NCBI GenBank assembly: GCA_965237995.1
Contig: CBDEGO010000006.1
Location: 1 to 64,000, forward strand
Length of the DNA stretch: 64,000 nt
Source: JAAELZ01 sp965237995
Lineage (GTDB): Bacteria; Pseudomonadota; Gammaproteobacteria; Arenicellales; Poriferihabitantaceae
Reading direction: 5' to 3'
The notes beneath the pieces are model-generated. The model did not search any database and was not told the DNA's origin. It saw nothing but the letters and a program-made list of their open reading frames with translations. Positions 28,295 through 36,530 of the stretch are shown here, piece by piece; the stretch's first letter is position 1, and every line of letters starts with the position of its first letter. The translations under genes and the position numbers were made by a program.

Positions 28295-28319
28295 CAAAAA
28301 AGCGCGCCCGCAGGTGCGC
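28295..28319 (-). terminator. Hairpin with T-tract between dctP and dctQ
   Basis: On the minus strand a GC-rich stem (28302-28308 with 28312-28319, one bulge) is followed by six T (28295-28300). It lies 30-50 nt after the dctP stop and inside the operon, so it probably terminates partially. Confidence 0.7.
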
Positions 28320-28348
28320 GATAAGACACTCATAAAATTGACCAGGTT

Positions 28349-29314
28349 TTATTGGCTAAAGCTGGAGATGATCGCCTTACCTGTGTCACCAGATTCTTCT
28401 AGCCACTCGTCAACCATCGTCTCACCGATAGCTCGTAACTCAGATTGAAGGGTGTCGGAAGGCGCAGAAACAGTCATGCCCTTCTCACGTAAAATATTGG
28501 TGTGTTCAACGCCATTCTTGCGGCCTAGTTCCCAGCCCGTCTTCTCGGCATTAGCTGCCGCTGTCATCACAATAGCTTGTGTGTCGGCATCTAGCTTATC
28601 GAATATTTTCTTATTTACGAACACCATATTTTTTGGGATCCAAGCGCTTACGGTAGTGAAGTGCGTGATGTAATCCCAACTTTGGTTGTTCACACCAGTG
28701 CTAGGCGAAGTGATCATGGCGTCGATCACGCTGGTAGTGAAAGCTTGCGCTACATCACTAAATGGTACGTTTACAGGAGTAGTGCCCATTAAATCGGCTA
28801 GGCGAGAAGTGGTTGGACTGTACGCGCGCATCTTTAAACCTGACAGATCTGCTAAGCTTTCAACTGATTTGTTGGAATATAAGTCTTGCGCTGGCCATGG
28901 CACGGTATAAAGTAATTTTAAACCGTCGCTACTAAGCTGTTTTTCAATTTCTGGTTTAGAGGCTTGGTATAGCTTTTCAGCCGCCTCAAAATCAGTGGCT
29001 AAAAAAGGAATATTGTCGAGTTTGAAAATTGGGTGATCATTACCTAATCGACCAATAAATACTTCACCAATTTGTACCTGTCGAGATTTAACCGCTCGGT
29101 GGATTTCTGGGTGTTTGATTAATGAACCGCCCGAATGTACCTTGATTGATAAAGCTTCACCTGCATTTGCCGAGACTTCTTCAGCAAACTGTCGCGCAAC
29201 TTGAGTTGGGTGGTTTGCATCTCCGTAAGGAGTTGGCATATCCCATTTTTCAGCCCACGCTGCGCCAGACAGTGAAAGACCGATTATTGCGGCCGTTAAT
29301 GTTGTGTGTTTCAT
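28349..29314 (-). CDS. dctP: TRAP transporter substrate-binding protein (DctP)
   Basis: A 321-residue periplasmic binding protein. A signal peptide (TLTAAIIGLSLSGAAWAE) is followed by the DctP fold: HSGGSLIKHPEIHRAVKSRQVQIGEVFIGRL near 60-90, then SLADLSGLKMRAYSPTTSRLADLMGTTPV with the conserved ligand-binding arginine (GLKMRAY). An SD of GAGGAA precedes the ATG. It is encoded upstream of dctQM and downstream of a DUF1445 hydro-lyase. The neighbouring enzyme suggests an organic or amino acid as ligand, which is inference. Confidence 0.92.
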   Translation of the reverse strand: MKHTTLTAAIIGLSLSGAAWAEKWDMPTPYGDANHPTQVARQFAEEVSANAGEALSIKVHSGGSLIKHPEIHRAVKSRQVQIGEVFIGRLGNDHPIFKLDNIPFLATDFEAAEKLYQASKPEIEKQLSSDGLKLLYTVPWPAQDLYSNKSVESLADLSGLKMRAYSPTTSRLADLMGTTPVNVPFSDVAQAFTTSVIDAMITSPSTGVNNQSWDYITHFTTVSAWIPKNMVFVNKKIFDKLDADTQAIVMTAAANAEKTGWELGRKNGVEHTNILREKGMTVSAPSDTLQSELRAIGETMVDEWLEESGDTGKAIISSFSQ

Positions 29315-29371
29315 AGTATTCCTCTTCGTCTTTTTAGGGTTAGTTATGTGGTTTGCTCCATATTTTAGCCT

Positions 29372-30142
29372 TTATGCTAGTTGCGCATAGAGCTTGTCTG
29401 TGATTAACATTTTTCCTGGAGCATGAGTAATCACTTCGGGTAGTTTGGCATTCGTCACCGCTTTTTGAGTCGTCACTCCGCATGCCCAGAATACTGGCAC
29501 ATCGTCGTCTTCCATCGGTACGGGTGACCCATAGTGTGGGGCATTCAAATCTGAGATGCCTATTTCACTAGGGTCACCAATATGAATTGGACTGCCATGG
29601 GCTTTAGGAAACTGACTAGTAATACGAACCACCTCATCCACCTTGTCTTGTTTAAATGGCCGCATCGTAACGACCATATTACATGAAAAGTGGTCGGTCG
29701 CTTGTGTGGCAATATGGGTGTCAAACATTGAAACATTAGAACCTAATTCAACGTTTCGTACTGCAATTCCTTCTGCTTGTAAGGCTTGTTCAAATGAAAA
29801 AGAACACCCCAATACGATCGCTACAGAATTGTCCTTCCAATGGCTAATAACATCACTGGGACTTGACGCTAAATTCCCATCTTGGTACACATGATATTGC
29901 GGTACATCGACTCGGATGTCGATATTCTCACCTAACTCCGGTAATGATGGGTCTCCTGGTCGAGATACACCAATAAGTGGGCACGGCTTTGGATTATTTT
30001 TACAATATTCGACAAACTCATCGGCCCATTGCTCTGGCAAGATCACTAAATTGCCTTGCACAAGATTGGGCATTAGGCCACTAGTATTGGCTTGAAAGTC
30101 ACCGCTGCGTATTGTTGCGCGAATGTTGCTGAGTTGGTTCAA
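29372..30142 (-). CDS. DUF1445 putative hydro-lyase (D-glutamate cyclase-like)
   Basis: A 256-residue protein of the YcsI/DUF1445 family. Vertebrate D-glutamate cyclase contains this domain, and bacterial members are annotated as putative hydro-lyases. Family-like stretches are IRATIRSGDFQANTSGLMPNLVQGNLVILP, CPLIGVSRPGDPSLPELG, VAIVLGCSFSFEQAL and GDPSEIGISDLNAPHYG near the end. The start is TTG at 30142, where the family N-terminus begins, and no earlier ATG fits. It heads the dctP-dctQ-dctM operon, so it probably acts on the imported compound. A perfect palindrome lies 26 bp upstream. Confidence 0.85.
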   Translation of the reverse strand: MNQLSNIRATIRSGDFQANTSGLMPNLVQGNLVILPEQWADEFVEYCKNNPKPCPLIGVSRPGDPSLPELGENIDIRVDVPQYHVYQDGNLASSPSDVISHWKDNSVAIVLGCSFSFEQALQAEGIAVRNVELGSNVSMFDTHIATQATDHFSCNMVVTMRPFKQDKVDEVVRITSQFPKAHGSPIHIGDPSEIGISDLNAPHYGSPVPMEDDDVPVFWACGVTTQKAVTNAKLPEVITHAPGKMLITDKLYAQLA

Positions 30143-30167
30143 TTTAGGCTAGTTGATCTAATATTGC

Positions 30168-30187
30168 TCTGCAAAACGTTTTGCAGA
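30168..30187 (-). promoter_or_regulatory. Perfect 20-bp palindromic operator
   Basis: TCTGCAAAACGTTTTGCAGA is a perfect inverted repeat with a central CG. It lies 26 bp before the DUF1445-TRAP operon. The shape matches LacI/GalR-family operators. No LacI-type gene is in the window. Confidence 0.7.
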
Positions 30188-30284
30188 AGCTGAAGTCATT
30201 CATCTTAGTGAATTATTTCTATAAATTCAAATAATGATTATTTTTGTATTTCTATAATATTAATTTATTAAATTGAATTTGCAT

Positions 30285-31166
30285 TTAACTATTCATAATT
30301 GACTTAGCCAGTTCTATCATTGGTAAAAACTCTGGCTTGTGAGGCGCCATTGGATATGAAGCGGTAAAGCTAAGGTCAGACGGATGCCAATCAGTATTAA
30401 TTACGTTCACTTTACCCGCTGCGATATCATCAGCGATAACCACACTTGGTAATGCTGACACTCCAACTGCATCTAGTACTAAACGTCGACAAACAGCTAG
30501 AGAACTAGACGCGAATATTCTCGCGGGTCGATCTGAAGATTTGGAAAATTCGCGATGTATTTCATTATATGGAATCGTGTTGCGCGCGTAGGTGATAATC
30601 GGCCACTGCGCCAAGTTAGTGATTGATATATTCTCAGTTGTCACTCCTAATTCTGGACTGGCCACCCATACTAACGGGACGTTCGCTAAGTGGTGATTAA
30701 CAACACTCGGTTCTGGCAGTGGCCCTAACAGAAATGCGATATCAATTGAGCTATCTAGCAATAACTTTGTGAGATTAGTCGAAACATCTACGGTTAGCTC
30801 CGTAGTCACTGCCGGGGCATCTTGTTGAAAACGCTTTAAAAACGTCGATAACCATGAGTGCGCAATTGTTTCTGAAACCCCTAGGCGCAGTAAACCAGAA
30901 TACGCCACCGAATTATTTGCCGCGTTGGCAAATTCCTTAGAAAAGTAAACCAATTTCTCTGCATAAGGTATTAGTTCATGCCCCTTAGAGGTTAACAGCA
31001 CTTTAGCATTACCATCTCGCTCAAATAATTTAACGTCTAATTCTTTTTCTAAGATAGCAATTCGAGAGGAAATTGCTGGCTGTGTAGTGCATTGCTGTTC
31101 TGCGGCTTTACTAAAGCTTCTTAGTTTCGCCACCCAGAAAAAGGCTTCTATACGTTTGTAATTCAT
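30285..31166 (-). CDS. LysR-family transcriptional regulator
   Basis: A 293-residue LTTR. The N-terminal winged helix-turn-helix (YKRIEAFFWVAKLRSFSKAAEQQCTTQPAISSRIAILEKELDVKLFERDG) is canonical, and the C-terminal ligand-binding domain follows from about residue 90 (GLLRLGVSETIAHSWLSTFLKRF). It lies upstream of the DUF1445-TRAP operon on the same strand with a 142-bp gap that holds the LacI-like palindrome. It is a candidate regulator of that operon or of the NTF2-like gene behind it. No T-N11-A site could be singled out. Confidence 0.93.
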   Translation of the reverse strand: MNYKRIEAFFWVAKLRSFSKAAEQQCTTQPAISSRIAILEKELDVKLFERDGNAKVLLTSKGHELIPYAEKLVYFSKEFANAANNSVAYSGLLRLGVSETIAHSWLSTFLKRFQQDAPAVTTELTVDVSTNLTKLLLDSSIDIAFLLGPLPEPSVVNHHLANVPLVWVASPELGVTTENISITNLAQWPIITYARNTIPYNEIHREFSKSSDRPARIFASSSLAVCRRLVLDAVGVSALPSVVIADDIAAGKVNVINTDWHPSDLSFTASYPMAPHKPEFLPMIELAKSIMNS

Positions 31167-31241
31167 TGACTCAAGGCGCGATTAGTCACTCTTAAATTTA
31201 GTGTTTATCTTCTTTAATCTTTCTAGCATAGCTATGGCTAT

Positions 31242-32027
31242 CTAAAATTTACCGGAGTTACCCCATTGCTCTCGTGGCAAAATTTGCTCTGCAAGACTCC
31301 AATGCTCAACAATCTTTCCTTCCGCTAGGCGGTATACATCGAACACCGCTGAGTCAGTACTTGATTGGAACACTTTAGAATAACTAACAGCAAAATTACC
31401 CTGCCCTATTACCTTAAACAGCATTTCGTATTCACCCATAACGCCGCTATTCAACGCAGATTGCAGTCCAACTGCACCGGCTACAACTTGAGGGTTGTGC
31501 TGAATGCAATCAGCGCTAACAAAATTGGGCACTTTATCGTGTTCGCGCTGAACAAGTACCTGCTTGGTAAATTCTTTTACTAGGGCTTTATTTTCATCAG
31601 TCGAAGCGATATCGGTAATTGAAGTTTCACCCGCAACCATATCAGCCCCAGAAATGGATTGTTCTTGGTAGGCGGCAATTACATCCCAATGTTCAATGAT
31701 ACGATCATTATTATCTGTATCGAACATATCCATTGTTACCCATTGCGACTCGCCTTGATTAAGGGATTGGAACACATGGCAAAATACGTATGATCCATCA
31801 ACGATAGCGCGTACTACACGGATATCACGGCTAGTGTTGTGTTCCAAAAACGGAGTAAAAAACGCCATAAAGCCCTCTTTACCATCACCCACTCCAGTGG
31901 AATGTTGTGTATACCGATGGCCTGTGTATTTGCTTAGAGCAGATTCTGGTTGGCCATCCCGAATGCCTTCTAGATATAGCCCAGTGGCTGCTGCGAGTTT
32001 GCGATCTGTCGAGTTTATGTTCGTCAT
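31242..32027 (-). CDS. Tandem NTF2/SnoaL-like domain protein
   Basis: A 261-residue protein made of two SnoaL-type halves. The first (about 8-125) has KYTGHRYTQHSTGVGDGKEGFMAFF and ends RIIEHWDVIAAYQE. The second (about 143-255) has NFVSADCIQHNPQVVAGAVG and ends KIVEHWSLAEQILP. The paired Q-H-x-[ST/NP] and EHW motifs show an internal duplication. Such proteins are usually uncharacterised cyclases or isomerases. It lies 75 bp upstream of the LysR gene on the same strand. Function unknown. Confidence 0.82.
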   Translation of the reverse strand: MTNINSTDRKLAAATGLYLEGIRDGQPESALSKYTGHRYTQHSTGVGDGKEGFMAFFTPFLEHNTSRDIRVVRAIVDGSYVFCHVFQSLNQGESQWVTMDMFDTDNNDRIIEHWDVIAAYQEQSISGADMVAGETSITDIASTDENKALVKEFTKQVLVQREHDKVPNFVSADCIQHNPQVVAGAVGLQSALNSGVMGEYEMLFKVIGQGNFAVSYSKVFQSSTDSAVFDVYRLAEGKIVEHWSLAEQILPREQWGNSGKF

Positions 32028-32314
32028 GTTTTTACCTTTGTTATTGCAAGAGAATAGTTGGTGGGTAATGCGTGACCACCTCTCATTTCTAGCTAATTTA
32101 TTTTAGTTAAGAGTGACTGATCACCGACCTTACCATTGTTATTTTCCCATTGATCCATCACAAGGATAGATTCAATTGCGTCTCAGTGCTTTACTATTTA
32201 TTCTACAATGCAGATTAAGCCGCAGTAGGGAACAGAGCTTTACATAAAGATCTAGGCTTTGCGCGGTAAAGCGTGTCAAACAATAGGTTGATTACCCGTT
32301 CATACCGTATCAGC

Positions 32315-32320
32315 TATAAT
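32315..32320 (+). promoter_or_regulatory. ppk2 -10 box next to the start codon
   Basis: A consensus TATAAT ends six bases before the ppk2 ATG, so transcription would start at or within a base or two of the ATG. The -35 region (TTACCC at 32292-32297) is weak. The rest of the 299-bp gap 32028-32326 shows no gene. Confidence 0.5.
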
Positions 32321-32326
32321 TAGTCG

Positions 32327-33232
32327 ATGACAAACGCTAAAAAAACCAACAATGTTTCTCCTATTGTAGGGATTGAAGACTTACAAATCGAAAACGCTAA
32401 TCTGCGCAAAAAGCTGAAGAAATTTACTTCGGTAAAAGCTAGCAAAGCAATTGCCAAGGCGAAGAAGGAACGTGCACTACGGCCTTATCAAGCTGAGATT
32501 ATTCGCCTACAAAATTATTTAGAGTTGACTAAACGCCGAATGATTATCGTGTGCGAAGGACGCGATGCATCTGGTAAAGGCGGCACCATTCGCCGTATTA
32601 CCCGCTATATGAATGAAAAACGTTACCGTGTGGTGGCGCTAGGTAAACCGAGCCAAATGCAGCGTACGCAGTGGTTTTTTCAACGCTATGTTGAGCATTT
32701 TCCGCGTGGCGGTGAAGTCGTGTTATTTGACCGTAGCTGGTACAACCGAGCAATGGTCGAGCCCGTATTGGGGTTTTGTACACCGGAGGAATATCAAAAC
32801 TTCATGAAGGGTGTGGTTGGATTTGAAAAGGACTTGGTGCGCACCGGTACGATCATTGTAAAGCTGTACTTTAGTGTGACAAAAAGTGAGCAAGCTAAAC
32901 GGTTTAAGCGGCGTAAGTCAGACCCTTTACGCGGTTGGAAATTGAGTGAAGTAGATTTACAGGCGCAAGAGCGTTGGGATGATTTCACCACGCAAAAATA
33001 TGAAATGCTAAAGCGGACTCACCGAGCAGAGTCGCCTTGGACCGTCATACGTTCAAACGATAAGTTTCAAGCTAGACTAAACGCGATGCGGGTCATATTA
33101 AATTCGGTACCCTATGAGCGCGGTGATAAGCTGCTCGATTACGTGCCAGACTCAAGCATTGTTATTTCTGGTTCAAGGGAGGTTGAAATGATGGAGGCCG
33201 TTCGAATCAAGAAAGGTCGATTTACCAATTAG
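32327..33232 (+). CDS. ppk2: Polyphosphate kinase 2
   Basis: A 301-residue PPK2 enzyme that uses polyphosphate to phosphorylate nucleotides (or the reverse). The core has the Walker A-like CEGRDASGKGGTIRRI at about residues 77-92, the lid and Walker B-like VVLFDRSWYNRAMVEPV near 132-148, and the C-terminal FKRRKSDPLRGWKLSEVD. The N-terminal 60 residues are basic and helical. A single PPK2 domain places it with class I or III-type enzymes. The nucleotide preference cannot be read. The gene appears to be transcribed without a leader. Confidence 0.92.
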   Translation: MTNAKKTNNVSPIVGIEDLQIENANLRKKLKKFTSVKASKAIAKAKKERALRPYQAEIIRLQNYLELTKRRMIIVCEGRDASGKGGTIRRITRYMNEKRYRVVALGKPSQMQRTQWFFQRYVEHFPRGGEVVLFDRSWYNRAMVEPVLGFCTPEEYQNFMKGVVGFEKDLVRTGTIIVKLYFSVTKSEQAKRFKRRKSDPLRGWKLSEVDLQAQERWDDFTTQKYEMLKRTHRAESPWTVIRSNDKFQARLNAMRVILNSVPYERGDKLLDYVPDSSIVISGSREVEMMEAVRIKKGRFTN

Positions 33233-33416
33233 ATTACTTACCACGCTGTTGGCGATGCATTCAGTGTCCTAATATCCTAATGCGTTTTAGAATAATTCAC
33301 GCTTAACTATTTGCCGAACTCGTTCAGCCGTTAAATCTTGCATAAGGGATTCGAGTTTCACTAAAATCATTCTTTCACTCGGCCCATTTTTATTGGGTTT
33401 CTGCCGCTGGGAAGTG

Positions 33417-33445
33417 TTGACCTTTTAAAATGAACTCAGTATAGT
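33417..33445 (+). promoter_or_regulatory. tRNA operon promoter
   Basis: TTGACC (33417-33422), a 17-bp spacer and TATAGT (33440-33445) are followed by a GC-rich discriminator CGCCCACCC. This is typical of stringently controlled stable-RNA promoters. The start site is expected near 33452, about 55 nt before tRNA-Pro. Confidence 0.8.
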
Positions 33446-33506
33446 CGCCCACCCTGTTTTCGTTGGTGCTTTGAGCTGGTCTTATCGTACGCTAAAACTA
33501 GGTATT

Positions 33507-33583
33507 CGGGGCATAGCGCAGTCTGGTAGCGCGCCTGCTTTGGGAGCAGGATGTCGGGAGTTCGAATCTCTCTGCCCCGACCA
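33507..33583 (+). tRNA. tRNA-Pro (UGG)
   Basis: A 77-nt cloverleaf with acceptor CGGGGCA/TGCCCCG, anticodon arm CCTGC-TTTGGGA-GCAGG giving anticodon TGG, T-arm GTTCGAATC and an encoded CCA. It is the first gene of the Pro-Arg-His-Leu cluster. Confidence 0.97.
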
Positions 33584-33632
33584 TTTTTTTGATAGTTGAA
33601 TGAGCGGTTTCGGCCAAACTTTCAGCTTTAAG

Positions 33633-34033
33633 GCGCCCGTAGCTCAACCGGATAGAGCAACGGCCTTTAAGCCTTAAATACTCTACTGCGTGCAGTGGGT
33701 GTGTTTAGCAAAATAGGAGCCTTTTCGGGGAAACAAAACCCGTAAAGTGGAGGACACTGTATCGGTGAAACCTGACAGTGGTTGTGTTACATAACTACTC
33801 TGGCAATACCGAGGAAACCGCGAGGTGCTGAAGGAGGCTGCTATGTTAGTTATAGCTGCTTGGTAAGCGCTGAATTGTCGGGATCCCTAGAGACTATACG
33901 TGTCCCACCTGAGATGGTGAAGATATAGTCCAGACCCCAAACAGGGCTACATTTAATGTGGGCTTTGGCGGTGAAAACCGTAGTGGGTAAGCTAAGCCGT
34001 AGGTTACAGGTTCGAGTCCTGTCGGGCGCGCCA
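33633..34033 (+). tRNA. tRNA-Arg (UCU) split by a group I intron
   Basis: The exons 33633-33667 and 33992-34033 join to a 77-nt tRNA with acceptor GCGCCCG/CGGGCGC, discriminator G, encoded CCA and an anticodon arm ACGGC-CTTCTAA-GCCGT, anticodon TCT. The intron sits between the first and second anticodon bases, so the unspliced RNA cannot act as a tRNA. Exon choice is fixed by needing a 7-nt anticodon loop, a U at the 5' splice site and a terminal intron G. The alternative joining that would give a TTT anticodon breaks the last two rules. Confidence 0.93.
33668..33991 (+). ncRNA. Group I self-splicing intron (tRNA-type, IC3-like)
   Basis: A 324-nt intron. The conserved core is plain. The P element is in TTTTCGGGGAAAC (from 33721), the Q-like element in CGGTGAAACCTGAC (from about 33762), and the R element AGAGACTATACG ends at 33900. 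The S element AAGATATAGTCC ends at about 33931. R and S pair as P7 (33892-33898 with 33924-33930). An internal guide GAG (33717-33719) can pair with exon CTT to give the U-G wobble at the 5' splice site. The intron ends in G. The order and wording resemble the tRNA-Ile intron of Azoarcus. It has no open reading frame, hence no homing endonuclease. Confidence 0.93.
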
Positions 34034-34112
34034 TTATTGGCAGTGATGGGTGACACGAAACATCCAACGTACATTAATTATGTATATGAATTATATATGG
34101 TTGGTGTGATAT

Positions 34113-34189
34113 GGTGAGCGTAGCTCAGTTGGTAGAGCTCCGGATTGTGATTCCGGCGGTCGTGGGTTCAAGCCCCATCGTTCACCCCA
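34113..34189 (+). tRNA. tRNA-His (GUG)
   Basis: A 77-nt tRNA with the extra G at position -1, acceptor GTGAGCG/CGTTCAC, anticodon arm CCGGA-TTGTGAT-TCCGG giving anticodon GTG, C73 discriminator and an encoded CCA. Confidence 0.97.
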
Positions 34190-34250
34190 TATTGTGAACA
34201 CTAGATTTGCCCCTACCAAGGTGGTCTGGTGAAAATGCTACAAGTTTTAT

Positions 34251-34335
<85 letters not shown>

Positions 34336-34347
34336 TTTTTCCTGCTT

Positions 34348-34366
34348 GGGGTATGACCCCTTTATT
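34348..34366 (+). terminator. Possible terminator of the tRNA cluster
   Basis: GGGGT-ATG-ACCCC forms a short 5-bp hairpin (34348-34360) followed by TTTATT. The stem is short, so termination may be incomplete. Confidence 0.45.
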
Positions 34367-34402
34367 ACTATCTAATAATCCCACATATAAATTACTTATA
34401 CG

Positions 34403-35698
34403 ATGCAAGTATCAGTCGAGAAGCAAGAAGGTATTGGCCGTAAATTATCCATTAGTGTGCCAGCGCAAGAATTCGATAAACATATTGATTCTGAACTAAA
34501 TAAATTCAAAGGCTCGGCTAAGATACCGGGTTTTAGAAAAGGCAAGGTTCCTGCCAAAATGCTAGAGCAGCAATTTGGTGGCCAAGCAGCACGTAATGCC
34601 ATGGATACCTTAATTAACAAGTACTATCCACAAGCCTTGCAACAAGAAGAGATCACACCAGCGGGTTTAGTGAATATCACACCGACTCAATTAGAGCGAA
34701 ACAAAGACTTTAACTTCGACGTTGAAATTGAAGTATTTCCTGAAGTGACACTGCCCTCAATGAAAGCAGCTGAAATTACCCAGCCTGAAGTTGAAGTCGC
34801 CGATGCGGATATAGAGCGGACTATAGAGTCTATCCGTGAGCGCAACATGACGTACGCCGAAGCGGATAAAGCCGCAGAAGACGGCGACCAAGTCACGGTT
34901 GACTTTGCGGGCTCTATCGACGGCGTTCCTTTTGATGGTGGAGAGATGAAGGATGCCCAAATAGTGATGGGAGCGGGTCAATTTTTGCCTGATTTTGAGC
35001 AAGGCGTGATGGGCGCTAAAGCAGGTGAAGAAAAGAACGTGCAAGTATCATTCCCTGAAGACTACCAAAGCCAAGAAGTCGCCGGTAAAACAGCCGACTT
35101 TGTTATCTCAGTAAAGCAAGTGAGCGTGGGTTCGAAGCCAGAGCTCAATGATGACTTTGCAGTGGGCATGGGTGTGATGGATGGTCTTGACGCCATGCGT
35201 AAGGAAATCCGCACAGGGCTAGAGCGCGAGCTTAGTCAAAAGCAACGCACAGAGCTGCGTAACCAAGTAATGGACGCTTTAGCGCAAGCGGATGATTTCC
35301 CACTGCCGCAAGCGATGGTGAACGATGAAATCGAACGCGCAATGGAGCAAATTACTAAGCAGCTTGAACAGCAAGGTATGCCGGCAAAAGATTTCGTCAA
35401 GCGAGAGAATTTTGAAGAAGAATCTAAAAAGCGCGTGAAACTAGGCTTATTGGTACGTGAAGTGATCGAAAGCGAGAAGATCGAATTGGATAACGATTTA
35501 ATGAAGGCGCGTATAACGGAAATGGCGGGCAGCTATTCAGAGCCAGAGGCGTACGTTCAACACGTAATGAATGACGAAGCACAACGCAACCAAGTGGGCG
35601 GAGTGATTCTTGAAGAACAAGTGGTTGCTAAACTGCTTGAGACTGCTAAGATCAAAAAGGTAACGCAGTCTTATGAGGAATTCATGAACAATGGCTAG
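34403..35698 (+). CDS. tig: Trigger factor
   Basis: A 431-residue ribosome-bound chaperone and prolyl isomerase. The N-terminal ribosome-binding domain contains the signature GFRKGKVP (about residues 44-51). The FKBP-like domain runs at about 150-245 (GDQVTVDFAGSIDGVPFDGGE) and the helical C-terminal chaperone domain follows. The length is normal (E. coli 432). It is followed by clpP with an 8-bp overlap and then clpX, the standard order. A TATAAA hexamer (34386-34391) lies 11 bp before the ATG and no Shine-Dalgarno site is seen, so the leader is probably very short. Confidence 0.97.
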   Translation: MQVSVEKQEGIGRKLSISVPAQEFDKHIDSELNKFKGSAKIPGFRKGKVPAKMLEQQFGGQAARNAMDTLINKYYPQALQQEEITPAGLVNITPTQLERNKDFNFDVEIEVFPEVTLPSMKAAEITQPEVEVADADIERTIESIRERNMTYAEADKAAEDGDQVTVDFAGSIDGVPFDGGEMKDAQIVMGAGQFLPDFEQGVMGAKAGEEKNVQVSFPEDYQSQEVAGKTADFVISVKQVSVGSKPELNDDFAVGMGVMDGLDAMRKEIRTGLERELSQKQRTELRNQVMDALAQADDFPLPQAMVNDEIERAMEQITKQLEQQGMPAKDFVKRENFEEESKKRVKLGLLVREVIESEKIELDNDLMKARITEMAGSYSEPEAYVQHVMNDEAQRNQVGGVILEEQVVAKLLETAKIKKVTQSYEEFMNNG

Positions 35699-36380
35699 AT
35701 TAGAACGCCCAAATTTGGGTGACTTAACGTCAATGACCGGACGCGAACTTGCCCAAGCCAGTGCGCAAGCACAGGTAGAGGCAGCCGGCGGCTTAGTGCC
35801 GATGGTGATCGAAACGACAGGGCGCGGCGAGCGTGCGTTTGATATTTATTCGCGTTTATTGAAAGAGCGCGTAATTTTCATCGTTGGCCAAGTAGAAGAT
35901 TACATGGCTAACTTGGTGGTCGCGCAATTGTTGTTTTTAGAGTCAGAAAACCCTGAAAAAGATATTTCCGTTTACATCAATAGCCCAGGAGGTTCGGTGA
36001 CGGCAGGGATGTCTATTTATGACACCATGCAGTTTATTCACTCCGATGTCAGTACAGCGTGCATCGGTCAGGCTGCAAGTATGGGCGCGTTGCTATTAAC
36101 CGCTGGGGCAAAAGACAAGCGCTTCGCATTGCCACATTCTCGCATTATGATTCATCAGCCATTGGGTGGTTTTCAAGGCCAGGCGACGGATATTGATATC
36201 CACGCGAAAGAGATTTTACGTATTCGTGATGAACTAAATCAAATCATGGCTGGCCACTCTGGTCAGCCTATAGAGACGATAGAAAAAGACACGGAGCGTG
36301 ACAACTTTATGAGCGCGCAAGAAGCCGTAGAGTACGGTTTGATCGATTCAGTATTAGAAAAGAGAAGCGCCAAAAGCTAA
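35691..36380 (+). CDS. clpP: ATP-dependent Clp protease proteolytic subunit
   Basis: A 229-residue serine protease subunit forming the tetradecameric barrel used by ClpX (and ClpA). The catalytic Ser is in GQAASMGA (S130) and His in IMIHQPLGG (H155), and the Asp lies near DTERDNF (about 206-210). The N-terminal part before LVPMVIETTGRGER is some 20 residues longer than in E. coli and may be a propeptide. The ATG 35691 has GAGGAA 10 bases upstream and overlaps the end of tig. A shorter start at 35733 is possible. Confidence 0.96.
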   Translation: MARLERPNLGDLTSMTGRELAQASAQAQVEAAGGLVPMVIETTGRGERAFDIYSRLLKERVIFIVGQVEDYMANLVVAQLLFLESENPEKDISVYINSPGGSVTAGMSIYDTMQFIHSDVSTACIGQAASMGALLLTAGAKDKRFALPHSRIMIHQPLGGFQGQATDIDIHAKEILRIRDELNQIMAGHSGQPIETIEKDTERDNFMSAQEAVEYGLIDSVLEKRSAKS

Positions 36381-36463
36381 ATTCTTGCTTTACCGTCTTG
36401 GTATTGTCTGCCCGAACTCCTGTTTTATTAGGCTTTTCAGATACATAAAACGGTAAGTTAGTG

Positions 36464-36494
36464 CTTGAAATCTAGTGGCTTACTGCCACATACT
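36464..36494 (+). promoter_or_regulatory. Possible clpX promoter
   Basis: CTTGAAA (36464-36470), the exact sigma-32 -35 motif and also a good sigma-70 -35, is followed after 18 bp by CATACT (36489-36494). A sigma-32 type -10 is only partly matched. It lies in the 150-bp clpP-clpX gap. An independent, perhaps heat-inducible, clpX promoter is possible. Confidence 0.4.
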
Positions 36495-36530
36495 CGCTTT
36501 ATATGACAATTTGTAACAAATAGCGACCAA

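Noticed and set aside
33850..34074. Minus-strand frame of 74 codons over the tRNA-Arg gene
   Set aside because: It is antisense to the tRNA and intron. The APDRTRTCNLR-like peptide is a well-known artefact of translating tRNA genes backwards.
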